64,000 bases of DNA from Aureimonas sp. AU22. GTDB lineage: Bacteria; Pseudomonadota; Alphaproteobacteria; Rhizobiales; Rhizobiaceae. Position numbers and translations under genes: made by a program. Shown one piece after another: positions 11,997 through 21,348 of this stretch. A model generated the notes under the pieces. It ran no database searches. It saw only the letters and a list, made by a program, of their open reading frames with translations, and was not told the origin of the DNA. The number at the start of each line of letters is the position of its first letter. Position 1 is the stretch's first letter. Location: contig NZ_BBWJ01000017.1 of the NCBI RefSeq assembly GCF_001463745.1, positions 38,259-102,258 of the forward strand, in the 5' to 3' direction.

Positions 11997-12105
11997 CCAA
12001 CTCGTCGGGCTGTCGGGGGACGGCGCGGCGGGCGACAACGGGAATTTGACATCCAGCCGCATAGGCTGCCCAATCCGGGCCGATGCGGGACAAGTGGGAC
12101 GGACC

Positions 12106-12984
12106 ATGGCCGATACGCATACCAAGCACCACGACTACCACGTCATCGAGCCCAGCCCCTGGCCGTTCGTCGCCTCCGTCGGCGCGTTCTTCATGCTGTT
12201 CGGCGCGGTCGCTCTGTTCCGCCACGTGTCGGGCACGCCGTTCGTCGTCTTCGGCGTGAACCTTGCGACGCCTTGGATCTTCGCGATCGGCCTCGCCATC
12301 GTGCTCTACACCATGTTCGCCTGGTGGTCGGACGCGATCAAGGAGGGCCAGCAGGGCTTCCACACGCCGGTCGTGTCGATGCACCTGCGCTACGGCATGA
12401 TCATGTTCATCGCCTCCGAGGTGATGTTCTTCGTGGCCTGGTTCTGGGCCTTCTTCGATGCGAGCCTCTTCCCGCACGAGGCGGTGCAGGCGGCGCGCGT
12501 GCAGGCGCTCGGTGGTCAGTGGCCGCCGGTCGGCATCGCGGTCATCGACCCGCTGCACCTGCCCCTGTTCAACACGATCACGCTGCTCCTGTCCGGCACC
12601 ACCGCGACCTGGGCCCACCACGCGATGCTGGAGAACGATCGCAAGTCGCTGATCACCGGTCTCGCGCTGACGGTCGCGCTCGGCGTGATCTTCTCCTACG
12701 TCCAGTTCTACGAATACGCGCACGCGCCTTTCGCCTTCTCCGGGTCGATCTACGGGGCGACCTTCTTCATGGCGACCGGCTTCCACGGCTTCCACGTCTT
12801 CGTCGGCGTGATCTTCCTGGCCGTCTGCCTTTTGCGCGCGATCCGCGGTCACTTCACGCCGTCCAAGCACTTCGGCTTCGAGGCGGCGGCTTGGTACTGG
12901 CATTTCGTCGACGTGGTCTGGCTCTTCCTGTTCTTCGCCGTCTACGTCTGGGGCGGTTGGGGCGCGGAGATCCACGCGGGCTGA
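12106..12984 (+). CDS. coxC: Cytochrome c oxidase subunit III
   Basis: The seven-helix third subunit of the aa3 oxidase, which stabilises subunit I and proton uptake. The 292-residue protein starts MADTHTKHHDYHV at 12106; the frame extends upstream without homology. The typical WPFVASVG start of helix I, the SEVMFFVAWFWAFF helix with the conserved Glu, and the C-terminal AAWYWHFVDVVWLFLF are clear. A TTGACA hexamer at 12046-12051 in the 109-base gap after ctaG could be a -35 box, but I see no good -10. The gene is followed directly by a terminator. Confidence 0.97.
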   Translation: MADTHTKHHDYHVIEPSPWPFVASVGAFFMLFGAVALFRHVSGTPFVVFGVNLATPWIFAIGLAIVLYTMFAWWSDAIKEGQQGFHTPVVSMHLRYGMIMFIASEVMFFVAWFWAFFDASLFPHEAVQAARVQALGGQWPPVGIAVIDPLHLPLFNTITLLLSGTTATWAHHAMLENDRKSLITGLALTVALGVIFSYVQFYEYAHAPFAFSGSIYGATFFMATGFHGFHVFVGVIFLAVCLLRAIRGHFTPSKHFGFEAAAWYWHFVDVVWLFLFFAVYVWGGWGAEIHAG

Positions 12985-13009
12985 GGCCCGCCGCCGAACT
13001 CGAGAACGA

Positions 13010-13036
13010 AAGCGGCCGCGACCCGGCCGCTTTTTT
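13010..13036 (+). terminator. Intrinsic terminator after coxC
   Basis: AAGCGGCCG and CGGCCGCTT pair over nine bases around CGACC, and the descending arm runs into six T residues. It lies 26 bases after the coxC stop and 38 bases before surf1. It probably ends the main oxidase transcript and leaves surf1-ispH-thrB-rnhA to a separate or read-through promoter. Confidence 0.85.
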
Positions 13037-13073
13037 CGTTGATGGGCATGGCCCGCGAACACGACGGAACACC

Positions 13074-13862
13074 ATGATCGATGCGCCGGGGACGACAGAG
13101 GATCAACCGCCGCGGCCGCTGACACGCGGGCGTATCGTCGCGATCATCGTGCTTTGCGTCGTCTCGCTCGGCATCCTCCTGTCGCTCGGCACCTGGCAGG
13201 TGGAGCGGCTCTTCTGGAAGCAGGGGCTGATCGCGACGATCGACGCGCGCATCCATGCGGCTCCCGTTCCCCTGGCCGAGATTGCGCGCAGACAGGCGGC
13301 GGGGGAAGACATCGACTACGTACCCGTCCAGGCGTCGGGCCGCTTCCTGCATTCGGGCGAGCGCTACTTCCTGGCGACGATGGAGGGGGCGGCAGGCTGG
13401 CACGTGCTGACGCCGCTGATTCTTGGCGACGGCTCTGTGGTGTTCGTCAATCGCGGCTTCGTGCCCTACGAGCGCAAGGACCCCGCGACTCGCGCCGCCG
13501 GCAATCCGGGAGGCGAGGTCTCGATCACCGGCCTCGCTCGCGCGGCACCCACAGCGAAGCCGAACCCGTTCGTTCCCGATAACGACCCGGCGAAGAACGC
13601 CTTCTTCTGGCGCAGTGTCCCGGAGATGGCGCAAGGGCTCGACTTGCCCGCCGGCAGTCGTCTCCTCCCGTTTCTTGTCGACGCAAGCGGAGGGCAGGTG
13701 GGGCCGGATGCGCCGATCGGCGGCACCACGGTTATCGACATTCCCAACAGCCATCTCGAATACGCGATCACCTGGTTCAGCCTGGCACTCGCGCTTTTCG
13801 TGATCTTCGTCCTCTTCCTCGTCCACCTCTGGCGTCGAGGACGGGGGGGCCCGCAGGGTTGA
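13074..13862 (+). CDS. SURF1 family cytochrome oxidase biogenesis protein
   Basis: A 262-residue Surf1/Shy1 homologue, a membrane protein involved in haem a insertion into CoxA. It has two membrane helices at the ends (about 22-42 and 228-250) and a periplasmic domain between them. The conserved [11 protein letters not shown] follows helix I, FVNRGFVP is in the centre, and the C-terminus has [14 protein letters not shown]. Start ATG 13074, downstream of the coxC terminator. Many rhizobia have a DUF983 gene between coxC and surf1; none fits here. It is followed after 50 bases by ispH. Confidence 0.94.
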   Translation: MIDAPGTTEDQPPRPLTRGRIVAIIVLCVVSLGILLSLGTWQVERLFWKQGLIATIDARIHAAPVPLAEIARRQAAGEDIDYVPVQASGRFLHSGERYFLATMEGAAGWHVLTPLILGDGSVVFVNRGFVPYERKDPATRAAGNPGGEVSITGLARAAPTAKPNPFVPDNDPAKNAFFWRSVPEMAQGLDLPAGSRLLPFLVDASGGQVGPDAPIGGTTVIDIPNSHLEYAITWFSLALALFVIFVLFLVHLWRRGRGGPQG

Positions 13863-13912
13863 CACGTGGGCCTGCGATCCCTTCATTCCCGCCGAATGCT
13901 TCCCCGGAGACG

Positions 13913-14944
13913 ATGTTGACAGCGATCGAGGACAAGCCGCCTCTCACGATCCGCCTGTGCGAGCCGCGCGGGTTCTGCGCCGGCGTCGATCGCGCGATCC
14001 AGATCGTGGTCCTGGCGCTGAAGCGCTATGGCGCGCCGGTCTATGTGCGACACGAGATCGTGCACAACAAGTACGTGGTGGACGGTCTGCGGGAGATGGG
14101 CGCCGTCTTCGTGAAGGAGCTCGACGCCATCCCCGACGACGGGCAGCCGGTCGTATTCTCCGCGCACGGCGTGCCGAAGACGGTGCCGGCCGAGGCGAAG
14201 CGGCGCGAGCTCCTCTATCTCGATGCGACCTGCCCGCTGGTCTCGAAGGTCCACAAGCAGGCCATGCGCCACATGCGGCTCGGGCGGCAGGTTCTCTTGA
14301 TCGGCCATCGCGGCCATCCGGAGGTCATCGGCACGATGGGGCAGTTGCCGGAGGGCGCCGTGACCCTGGTGGAGACCGAGGAGGAGGTCGCCGCCCTCGA
14401 GCCGCTCGATCCCGCGGCGCTTGGCTTCGTCACCCAGACGACGCTGTCGGTCGAGGATACGGCCGGCATCATCGAGGCGCTGCAACGCAAGTTCCCGCAG
14501 ATGCAGGCGCCATCGTCCGAGTCGATCTGCTACGCCACCACCAACCGCCAGGACGCCGTGAAGGCTTCGGCGGCGGGCGCGGACCTGTTCCTGATCGTGG
14601 GCGCGCCGAACTCCTCGAACTCCCGCCGGCTGGTCGAGGTGGCCGAGCGTGCCGGTGCGCAGCGCGCGCTCCTGGTTCAGGGGAAACAGGACGTGCCGAT
14701 CGACGCGATCGCGCCGGGCTCGATCATCGGCATGTCGGCAGGGGCATCAGCGCCCGAAGTCCTGACGGATGAGATCCTCGCCGCCTTGCGTGAGCGCTTC
14801 GCCGTGCGCATCGAGTTGGTCCAGACCGCGATCGAGAACGAGAATTTTCCCGTGATGCGGGCGCTGCGCGACGTTCCCCTGACATCGGCCGACATGGCCT
14901 TCGTGAACGGCGACCGGCCGCTGCCGGGCGTGAGGCAGGACTGA
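13913..14944 (+). CDS. ispH: 4-hydroxy-3-methylbut-2-enyl diphosphate reductase
   Basis: The last enzyme of the MEP isoprenoid pathway, reducing HMBPP to IPP and DMAPP with a [4Fe-4S] cluster. The 343-residue protein has the three cluster cysteines Cys22 ([11 protein letters not shown]), Cys107 ([11 protein letters not shown]) and Cys206 ([10 protein letters not shown]). It also has the catalytic Glu-containing region TTLSVEDT and the NSSNSRRL motif. ATG 13913 follows CCCCGGAGA; an earlier TTG would overlap surf1 and lacks homology. The stop is one base before thrB. Isoprenoid supply also serves the farnesyl group used by CtaB. Confidence 0.96.
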   Translation: MLTAIEDKPPLTIRLCEPRGFCAGVDRAIQIVVLALKRYGAPVYVRHEIVHNKYVVDGLREMGAVFVKELDAIPDDGQPVVFSAHGVPKTVPAEAKRRELLYLDATCPLVSKVHKQAMRHMRLGRQVLLIGHRGHPEVIGTMGQLPEGAVTLVETEEEVAALEPLDPAALGFVTQTTLSVEDTAGIIEALQRKFPQMQAPSSESICYATTNRQDAVKASAAGADLFLIVGAPNSSNSRRLVEVAERAGAQRALLVQGKQDVPIDAIAPGSIIGMSAGASAPEVLTDEILAALRERFAVRIELVQTAIENENFPVMRALRDVPLTSADMAFVNGDRPLPGVRQD

Positions 14945-14945
14945 C

Positions 14946-15926
14946 ATGGCCGTCTATACCGAAGTCGCCGAGGGCGATCTTTCCGCTTTCCTCGCGCGCT
15001 ACGACGTCGGTCGTCTGCTCAGCTACAAGGGGATCGCGGAAGGGGTGGAGAACTCCAATTTCCTGGTTCGCACGGAAGGCGGCACCTTCATTCTGACGCT
15101 GTACGAGAAGCGTGTAGACCGGAACGACCTGCCGTTCTTCATCGGCCTTCTGAAGCATCTGGCGGCGCGCGGCCTGTCCTGCCCGCTGCCGGTGAAGCCA
15201 GTGGAAGGGGCGACGCTCGGCGAGCTCGCGGGGCGTCCGGGCGCGTTGTTCACGTTCCTCGAAGGCATGTGGACGCGGCGCCCGACGGCCGATCACTGCC
15301 GCGACGTCGGCCGTGCGCTGGCGGACCTTCATGCCAAGGCGGCCGAGTTCGAGCTGACCCGCGCCAACGCGCTTTCCGTCGACGGCTGGCGTCCGCTGTT
15401 CGACGGTTGCGGTGCGGGGGCCGACGAGGTGTCGGATGGCCTTCGCGCCGAGATCGCCGCCGAGCTCGCGTTCCTCGAGGCGCACTGGCCCTCGGACCTG
15501 CCGCGTGGCGTCATTCATGCGGACCTCTTCCCCGACAACGTTTTCTTCCTGTCGGGCGAGCTGTCCGGGCTGATCGATTTCTATTTCGCCTGCAACGACA
15601 TTCTGGCCTACGACCTGGCGATCTGCCTCTGCGCGTGGTGCTTCGAACATGATGGCGCCTTCAACATCACCAAGGGGCGGGCGATGATCGAAGGCTACGA
15701 CGCCGTGCGCCCACTGTCGGAGGCCGAACTCGCGGCCCTGCCGATCCTGGCGCGAGGCGCTTCGCTGCGCTTCCTGCTGACGCGTCTCTACGACTGGATT
15801 CACATCCCGGCGACGTCCTTCGTCACCAAGAAGGATCCGCGTGAATACCTGCGCAAGAACCGCTTCCATCGCGGCGTCGCCTCGGTGGCGGATTACGGGT
15901 TCGAGCGCAGGGGAGGTGCGGCATGA
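14946..15926 (+). CDS. thrB: Homoserine kinase (type II, choline-kinase fold)
   Basis: Phosphorylates homoserine in threonine biosynthesis. The 326-residue protein belongs to the aminoglycoside-phosphotransferase-like ThrB of alpha- and some gammaproteobacteria rather than the GHMP class. Its catalytic loop is [13 protein letters not shown] (about 194-206), with the metal-binding [10 protein letters not shown] following. It starts one base after the ispH stop and overlaps rnhA by ATGA, so ispH-thrB-rnhA form one transcript. The next enzyme of the pathway, thrC, is about 7 kb away on the other strand. Confidence 0.95.
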   Translation: MAVYTEVAEGDLSAFLARYDVGRLLSYKGIAEGVENSNFLVRTEGGTFILTLYEKRVDRNDLPFFIGLLKHLAARGLSCPLPVKPVEGATLGELAGRPGALFTFLEGMWTRRPTADHCRDVGRALADLHAKAAEFELTRANALSVDGWRPLFDGCGAGADEVSDGLRAEIAAELAFLEAHWPSDLPRGVIHADLFPDNVFFLSGELSGLIDFYFACNDILAYDLAICLCAWCFEHDGAFNITKGRAMIEGYDAVRPLSEAELAALPILARGASLRFLLTRLYDWIHIPATSFVTKKDPREYLRKNRFHRGVASVADYGFERRGGAA

Positions 15927-16390
15927 GCGAGACGACGAAGGTCGACATCTTCACGGACGGCGCCTGCTCCGGAAACCCCGGTCCCGGCGGCTGGGGCGCC
16001 ATCCTGCGCTTCGGTGAGACGGAGAAGGAACTGTCCGGCGGCGAGCAGCTGACGACCAACAACCGCATGGAACTTCTCGCCGCGATCGAGGGGTTGGGCG
16101 CGCTCAAGCGCGGTTGCTCGGTGCATCTTCATTCCGACTCGCAGTACCTGCGCGATGGCATCACCAAGTGGATCCACGGCTGGAAACGCAACGGCTGGCG
16201 CACCGCCGACAAGAAGCCGGTGAAGAACGCCGAACTCTGGCAGCGTCTCGACGCCGAGCGTCAACGGCACGAGGTGACGTTCCACTGGGTGCGCGGCCAT
16301 GCCGGCCATGCGGAGAACGAGAGGGCCGACGCACTGGCGCGCGCCGGCATGGAGCCCTTCAAGAAGGCTCGCCGGACCGTGACCGGCTGA
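15923..16390 (+). CDS. rnhA: Ribonuclease HI
   Basis: Degrades the RNA strand of RNA-DNA hybrids. The 155-residue protein has the metal-coordinating acidic residues Asp12 ([15 protein letters not shown]), Glu50 (NNRMELL), Asp72 (HSDSQY) and the C-terminal Asp in NERADALAR. It also has the basic [20 protein letters not shown] handle. Length and motifs are standard. The start overlaps the thrB stop by four bases; the stop is three bases from the convergent peroxiredoxin gene. Confidence 0.97.
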   Translation: MSETTKVDIFTDGACSGNPGPGGWGAILRFGETEKELSGGEQLTTNNRMELLAAIEGLGALKRGCSVHLHSDSQYLRDGITKWIHGWKRNGWRTADKKPVKNAELWQRLDAERQRHEVTFHWVRGHAGHAENERADALARAGMEPFKKARRTVTG

Positions 16391-16393
16391 CCG

Positions 16394-16879
16394 TCAGATC
16401 TGCCCGAGGATGGTCTCGGCCGACGACGTGTCCGCCTGTCCGGGAGACGGCTCGACGTTGAGCTGCCGGACGACCCCGTCCTCGACCAGCATCGAGTAGC
16501 GCTTCGAGCGGACGCCCAGTCCTCCGGCCGAAAGGTCCGCGTCGAGCCCGACGGCTTTCGCGAACTCGCCGTTGCCGTCCGACAGGAAAACGATGCGATC
16601 GCCCGCGCCGGTCGACTGCCGCCAAGCCTTCATGACGTGCACGTCGTTGACCGCGACCACAGCGATCGTATCGACGCCCTTGGCGCGCAGCGCCTCGTTG
16701 TGTTCGAGAAAGCCCGGCAGGTGGTTCATCGAGCATGTCGGCGTGAAGGCGCCGGGCACCGCGAAGAGCACGACCCGCTTGCCCGAGAAGACGTCCTGCG
16801 TCGTCATGACGCTGGGTCCGTCCTCTCCGGGCACGCGGAAGGAGGCGTCCGGCAGGCGCTCGCCGATGGAAATGGTCAT
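16394..16879 (-). CDS. Peroxiredoxin (Prx5/AhpE-like)
   Basis: A 161-residue thiol peroxidase. The peroxidatic cysteine is Cys49 in PGAFTPTCS, with conserved Arg in GVRSKRYSMLV. These and the length identify the Prx5 subfamily that reduces hydrogen and alkyl peroxides, usually with glutaredoxin or thioredoxin. No second resolving cysteine is evident in the sequence, so a one-Cys mechanism is inferred. It lies next to a DsbD-N-domain gene on the same strand and converges with rnhA. Confidence 0.93.
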   Translation of the reverse strand: MTISIGERLPDASFRVPGEDGPSVMTTQDVFSGKRVVLFAVPGAFTPTCSMNHLPGFLEHNEALRAKGVDTIAVVAVNDVHVMKAWRQSTGAGDRIVFLSDGNGEFAKAVGLDADLSAGGLGVRSKRYSMLVEDGVVRQLNVEPSPGQADTSSAETILGQI

Positions 16880-16921
16880 GTGGGTATCCCTTGAGCCGCA
16901 TCCGATGGCGCCCGCCGAGAC

Positions 16922-17710
16922 TCAGCGCGACGCGACCGGTACAGCGCGGGATAGTTGGGCGCTCTCGCCGATCGTCAACAGGATATCGATCGATCGCAGC
17001 TCCGCCACGGTCGAAGGCCGGGACAGGACGGGCAGGGACAGAACAGGTTTGCTGCCCTTTTCGTCGAGGAGGGGCGGGCCGAACGACCATCCGTCGCCGG
17101 CCGATACGAAAGCCTCCAGCGAAGTCTCCTCGCGAACCGATGGCGCATCGATGAGCAGGGCGTCTCCCTTGGCGTTCCATCGCGCCGAGGCGACGGCGAG
17201 CGACCCGGCGACGGGAGGGGCGGACGACTGCGCGCGCGCGACCAGCGCACGATCGGACAAGCTTTTGGACGGTGCGGCTTCGAGCGACGCCTGCACGGGC
17301 ACGCAGAGTTCACGGCAGACGCCGAGAAGCGCGCTCAACCGAAGCACGGGAGACGGGCTGGTCGCATGGGCGTCGATGGCGAACGCGACCGGTTCGTCGT
17401 AGCCGACGCTCTGTGCATCGCCCTCCGCAAAGCGGATCGGCACGGGTAACGAGACGGCGGGATCGTCCAAGCCGACGCTGGCGGAAAAATTCAGCGCGGG
17501 GGCGAGCCCGACCGGCCCCGGGGCGATCCAATAGGTCTTCCAGCCGGGGTCGAGGTCCACGGCCAGCGCGGCCTGCACGCGGCCCTCCGCGTCCGGAGAA
17601 AGCGCCACGAGGCGAAGGGTCACACCCTCCTGTCGATAGGTGTCCGATGCCGCGATCGCAGGCGAGGACAGGGCCACCAGGACGGTTGCCGCCAACGCGG
17701 TCATCCGCAT
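16922..17710 (-). CDS. Exported DsbD N-terminal-domain-like protein
   Basis: A 262-residue secreted protein with a signal peptide (about 1-21, ending PAIA). The mature part resembles the periplasmic alpha domain of thiol:disulfide interchange protein DsbD. It has the YWIAPGPVG stretch and a GVCRELCVPV motif with a cysteine pair spaced C-x3-C (about residue 135). The transmembrane and thioredoxin domains of full DsbD are absent. It may accept or give electrons to periplasmic thiols, or help cytochrome or copper-centre assembly, but the partner is unknown. Two in-frame ATGs (17710 and 17704) are possible. It diverges from yqgE across 69 bases. Confidence 0.75.
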   Translation of the reverse strand: MRMTALAATVLVALSSPAIAASDTYRQEGVTLRLVALSPDAEGRVQAALAVDLDPGWKTYWIAPGPVGLAPALNFSASVGLDDPAVSLPVPIRFAEGDAQSVGYDEPVAFAIDAHATSPSPVLRLSALLGVCRELCVPVQASLEAAPSKSLSDRALVARAQSSAPPVAGSLAVASARWNAKGDALLIDAPSVREETSLEAFVSAGDGWSFGPPLLDEKGSKPVLSLPVLSRPSTVAELRSIDILLTIGESAQLSRAVPVASR

Positions 17711-17779
17711 TGCAAGACAGCCAAATCCTTCGACGCCGCCCCACGTGCAAATCCGCTGTGACATGTCTATCTTCCCCTC

Positions 17780-18391
17780 ATGGACCTGAAAAACATGCGT
17801 AGCCGATCCGACGACGACACGCCCTCGCTGGAAGGGCAATTCCTGATCGCGATGCCGGGCATGCACGATGAGCGCTTTGCCCGCAGCGTGGTCTACGTGT
17901 GCGCCCATTCCCCCAACGGGGCCATGGGGTTCATCATCAACAAGGGCCAGCCCCTGACCTTCGCCACGCTTCTGAAGCAACTCGAGATCGTCGACGACGC
18001 CGACGAGATCCGCCTTCCGCAGAAGGGCCGGGAGGTCTCGGTGTGCAACGGCGGTCCGGTCGAGCAGGGGCGTGGCTTCGTTCTTCATTCCGACGATTAC
18101 GATTCGGAATCCACCGTCGAGGTGGACGACGGCATTTCGCTCACGCCCACCCTCGACATTCTCAAGGCGATGTCGCGGGGCGAGGGGCCGTCGAGTGCGA
18201 TCATGGTTCTCGGCTATGCCGGTTGGAGCGCGGGTCAGCTCGAGTCCGAGATCGCCGCGAACGGGTGGCTGACCTGCGCGGCCGATCTCGACATCGTTTT
18301 TGCCAACGAGCTGGAGCCGAAGTATTCGCGCGCCCTGGCGATCCTGGGCGTCGACCCCGCATTCCTGGCGGCGGAGGCGGGCCACGCCTGA
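17780..18391 (+). CDS. YqgE/AlgH family protein
   Basis: A 203-residue member of the UPF0301 family, whose biochemical function is unsettled (named AlgH for an alginate-regulatory phenotype in Pseudomonas). The diagnostic segments are GQFLIAMPGMHDERFARSVV near the N-terminus, GAMGFIINK, the PVEQGRGFVLH region, and GYAGWSAGQLESE followed by the NGWLT block. It is cytoplasmic, with no signal peptide. It is followed by a 24-base gap to the convergent EAL-domain gene. Confidence 0.93.
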   Translation: MDLKNMRSRSDDDTPSLEGQFLIAMPGMHDERFARSVVYVCAHSPNGAMGFIINKGQPLTFATLLKQLEIVDDADEIRLPQKGREVSVCNGGPVEQGRGFVLHSDDYDSESTVEVDDGISLTPTLDILKAMSRGEGPSSAIMVLGYAGWSAGQLESEIAANGWLTCAADLDIVFANELEPKYSRALAILGVDPAFLAAEAGHA

Positions 18392-18415
18392 TCGGTCAGG
18401 CGGCGGGGGCCTTCC

Positions 18416-21307
18416 TCAGGCCGTTCCGCGCTTGCCGCCGCGCTCCTGAAGCCGGCGACGGGCCTCCTCGGCCGTGAGCGGCTGGCCATACATGAAGCTC
18501 TGCGCGTACTCACAGTTCAGCTTCCGAAGCTGGGCTGCGTCGGTGTCGTTGTCGACGCCTTCGGCCACCACCGCCAGCCCGAGTTCGTGCGCCATCGTGA
18601 CGATCGAGTGGACAAGGATCGAGCGCTGCGGAACCTGATCCCCGCGCAGGAAGGACTGGTCGATCTTCAGCGTGTCGAAGGGAAAGCGCATCAGGTAGGA
18701 CAGCGACGAGTAGCCGGTGCCGAAGTCGTCCAGCGACAAGCCGACGCCCATCTCCTTCAACCGTTCCAGAAGCTTCGCCGACCGCTCCGGGTTGTCCATG
18801 ACCAGGGACTCGGTCAGCTCGAGCTTCAGGGTTTCGGGAACCAGATGGTAGCGCTTCAGGATCTGGCGCACGTCGTTGAGGAGGTCCTGCCGGATCAGCT
18901 GTCGGCTGGAGATGTTCACCGAGCAGAAGAGCTTGGACTGGCCGGGTAGACGCTGCCAGTCGGCCAGCCGACGGGCTGCCTCGTCCAAGGCGAACTGTCC
19001 GAGCTGGACGATGAGCCCGGTGCTTTCGGCGAGCGGAATGAACTCGGTCGGCGAGACGAAGCCGCGCTTGGCATGGTTCCAGCGCATCAGCGCTTCGAAA
19101 CCGGCGATCTCGCCCGTCGATAGCTTGATGATCGGCTGGAAGACGAGCGACAGCTCGTTGCGACCGAAGGCGCGCCGCAGGTCGGACTCGAGTTCGACGC
19201 GGCCCGAACTGTAGGTCTTGAAGGCCGAGCGGAACGGCTCGATCCGGTCGCCCCCCAGGCGCTTGGCCTGGTACATCGCAAGCTCCGCCTCGCGCAGGAC
19301 CTCGTCGGCTCCGGCGCCCTCGGTCCAGCCGGTCAGGCCGATCGACGCCGTCAGGATGATGTCCTGGTTGGCGAAGGTGATCGGCGCGCGCACGGCGTCG
19401 CGAAGCGTTTCCGCGAAGGCTCCGACGGCGGCGGCGTCGCTTTCGGACATGAGGATCACGCCGAACTGGTCGCTCGACAGGCGCGCGAGCGAGTCCTGCG
19501 GCTTGAGAACGCGCTTGAGGCGACGGCCCACGGTCAGGAGAATGGTGTCGCCGGTGGCAATGCCGAACTCGTCGTTGACTTGTTTGAAGCGGTCGATGTC
19601 GACCATGAACAGCGTCGGGCGCACGTCGGGACGGGTGGCCGCGAGGCACGAGATCGAGTCGAGCCGGTCGATGAAGAGCTCGCGGTTCGGCAGGCCCGTG
19701 AGCTGGTCGTGCAGCGCATCGTGCAGAAGGCGTTCCTCGGCCTTCTTGCGCTCGGTCACGTCCTTCAACGTGCCGACGCAGCGTACGACCTCGCCGTTGC
19801 TCCCGAGGACCGGCCGCGCCTGCAGGCTCATCCAGTGGTAGTGCCCGTCCTCGCCGCGCACACGAAAATCCTGTGCGATGCGGCCGCGCCGATGCTCGAG
19901 GATCGTGTCCAGCGTGATCTTGAACCTGTCACGGTCGTCGGGGTGGAGAATCGGGAGCCAGTCCCTCGCCGGGCCGTTCATGGCGGCGACGGGCATGCCG
20001 TCCAGGCCCTCCGTGTCGGAACCGGCGAAGATGCGGTCGCGCGACACGTCCCAGTCCCAGATCGCATCGCCCGTGCCCGCAAGCGCCAGAGAGCGTCGCT
20101 CCATGTCGGACAGGAGGCCGCCGGCGAAGGAGCCGCCGGCAAACGCGTGCTGCATCACCGTGAAGCCGATCAGCAGCACGATCAGGACGAGGCCGCCGCC
20201 GAGCGCCGGCTGGATGATGTCGTTGTCGATCCGCCCCGTGACGGTGAGCCATCCCGCCGCTATCCAGACCACGATCAGAAGCCACGTCGGGATCAGCATG
20301 ATGGCGCGATCGAAGCGCATGGCTGAGAGGTAGAGGATGAGCACGAGCCCGATGCCCGCGGCGGCGGTCATCGACATGCGCGCGATGCCGGCTGCCATGG
20401 GGGGATCGAAGGCGGCCAGGACGCCGAGCGCGCCGAGACCCGCCAGCCACAGCGCCGTGAAGGCGGACAGGATGCCGTGCCAGCGATTGAGGTTGAGATA
20501 GGCGTAGAGGAAGACAACGAGCGTGAAGGCGAGGGCGACTTCCGTGCCGGCCCGCCAGATCCGTTCCTGCCCCGGAACGATGGGCACGAGCTTCTGCCAG
20601 AAGTCGAAGTCGATGCAGATATAGGCGAGCACGGCCCAGGCGAGGGCGGCGGTCGCCGGGAACATCGGCGAGCCCTTCACCACGAAGAGGATGGTCAGGA
20701 ACACGGCGAGAAGGCCGGCGATGCCCAGCACGATCCCGCGGTAGAGCGTGAAGGCGTTCACCGTGTCCTTGTAGGCGTTCGGCTCCCACAGCCGGATTTC
20801 GGGCAGACGGTCCGAAGACAGCTCGGCGACGAAGGTGATGATCGCGCCGGGATCGAGCGTGACGAGAAAGACGTCCGCTTCCGGGCTTTCCTGCCGATCC
20901 AGCGCGAAGCCTTCCGACGGCGTGATCGCGGCGATCCGCTGGGAGCCGAGGTCGGGCCACAGGAACCCGGAGTTCGCGAGCCGGAAGTGCGGCGCGACGA
21001 CGATTCGGTCGATCTGCTCGTCGGTGTTGTTGGCGAGCGCATAGACCGCCCAGTCCCCCGACGGGTTCGCCGCCGTCGATTCGACCTCGATACGGCGGAC
21101 GATGCCGTCGGCGCCGGGCACCGTGGAGACCTGGAAGTTCTTGCCCCGGTCGCGAAAGATCTCCACCGCCGGCTCGAGGTCGATGGCGATGTCCTCGCGC
21201 CCGATCGAGACCGGGGAGAGCGCATGGCTCGGCCCTGCCGCCAGGCATCCGATGAGGATGGCCAGGAGGCACAGGATTTGGCGTGCGAGGCGGAAGGGAT
21301 GCGGCAT
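18416..21307 (-). CDS. Membrane PAS-GGDEF-EAL protein, probable c-di-GMP phosphodiesterase
   Basis: A 963-residue sensor. A signal peptide (1-29) precedes a periplasmic 7TMR-DISM-like domain (about 30-190), then about seven membrane helices (190-390), a PAS/PAC domain (401-525), GGDEF (530-690) and EAL (705-950). The diguanylate-cyclase motif is degenerate: SSDQF at 611-615 replaces GGDEF, so cyclase activity is unlikely. The EAL site looks intact: Glu738 of EAL, Asn798, ELTES 830-834, DDFGTG 860-865, Lys881, Glu916 and Gln936. It should hydrolyse c-di-GMP in response to a periplasmic or membrane signal. The ATG at 21307 gives a proper signal peptide; the frame is open far upstream without homology. 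Confidence 0.92.
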   Translation of the reverse strand: MPHPFRLARQILCLLAILIGCLAAGPSHALSPVSIGREDIAIDLEPAVEIFRDRGKNFQVSTVPGADGIVRRIEVESTAANPSGDWAVYALANNTDEQIDRIVVAPHFRLANSGFLWPDLGSQRIAAITPSEGFALDRQESPEADVFLVTLDPGAIITFVAELSSDRLPEIRLWEPNAYKDTVNAFTLYRGIVLGIAGLLAVFLTILFVVKGSPMFPATAALAWAVLAYICIDFDFWQKLVPIVPGQERIWRAGTEVALAFTLVVFLYAYLNLNRWHGILSAFTALWLAGLGALGVLAAFDPPMAAGIARMSMTAAAGIGLVLILYLSAMRFDRAIMLIPTWLLIVVWIAAGWLTVTGRIDNDIIQPALGGGLVLIVLLIGFTVMQHAFAGGSFAGGLLSDMERRSLALAGTGDAIWDWDVSRDRIFAGSDTEGLDGMPVAAMNGPARDWLPILHPDDRDRFKITLDTILEHRRGRIAQDFRVRGEDGHYHWMSLQARPVLGSNGEVVRCVGTLKDVTERKKAEERLLHDALHDQLTGLPNRELFIDRLDSISCLAATRPDVRPTLFMVDIDRFKQVNDEFGIATGDTILLTVGRRLKRVLKPQDSLARLSSDQFGVILMSESDAAAVGAFAETLRDAVRAPITFANQDIILTASIGLTGWTEGAGADEVLREAELAMYQAKRLGGDRIEPFRSAFKTYSSGRVELESDLRRAFGRNELSLVFQPIIKLSTGEIAGFEALMRWNHAKRGFVSPTEFIPLAESTGLIVQLGQFALDEAARRLADWQRLPGQSKLFCSVNISSRQLIRQDLLNDVRQILKRYHLVPETLKLELTESLVMDNPERSAKLLERLKEMGVGLSLDDFGTGYSSLSYLMRFPFDTLKIDQSFLRGDQVPQRSILVHSIVTMAHELGLAVVAEGVDNDTDAAQLRKLNCEYAQSFMYGQPLTAEEARRRLQERGGKRGTA

Positions 21308-21348
21308 CGAGCGCGTGCGGGCCTTTGTTCGCGAGGATCGGCGGGCGG

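Noticed and set aside
12046..12074. Promoter for coxC with TTGACA
   Set aside because: The -35 hexamer is perfect but no acceptable -10 occurs at 16-18 bases, so it is noted only with the coxC gene.
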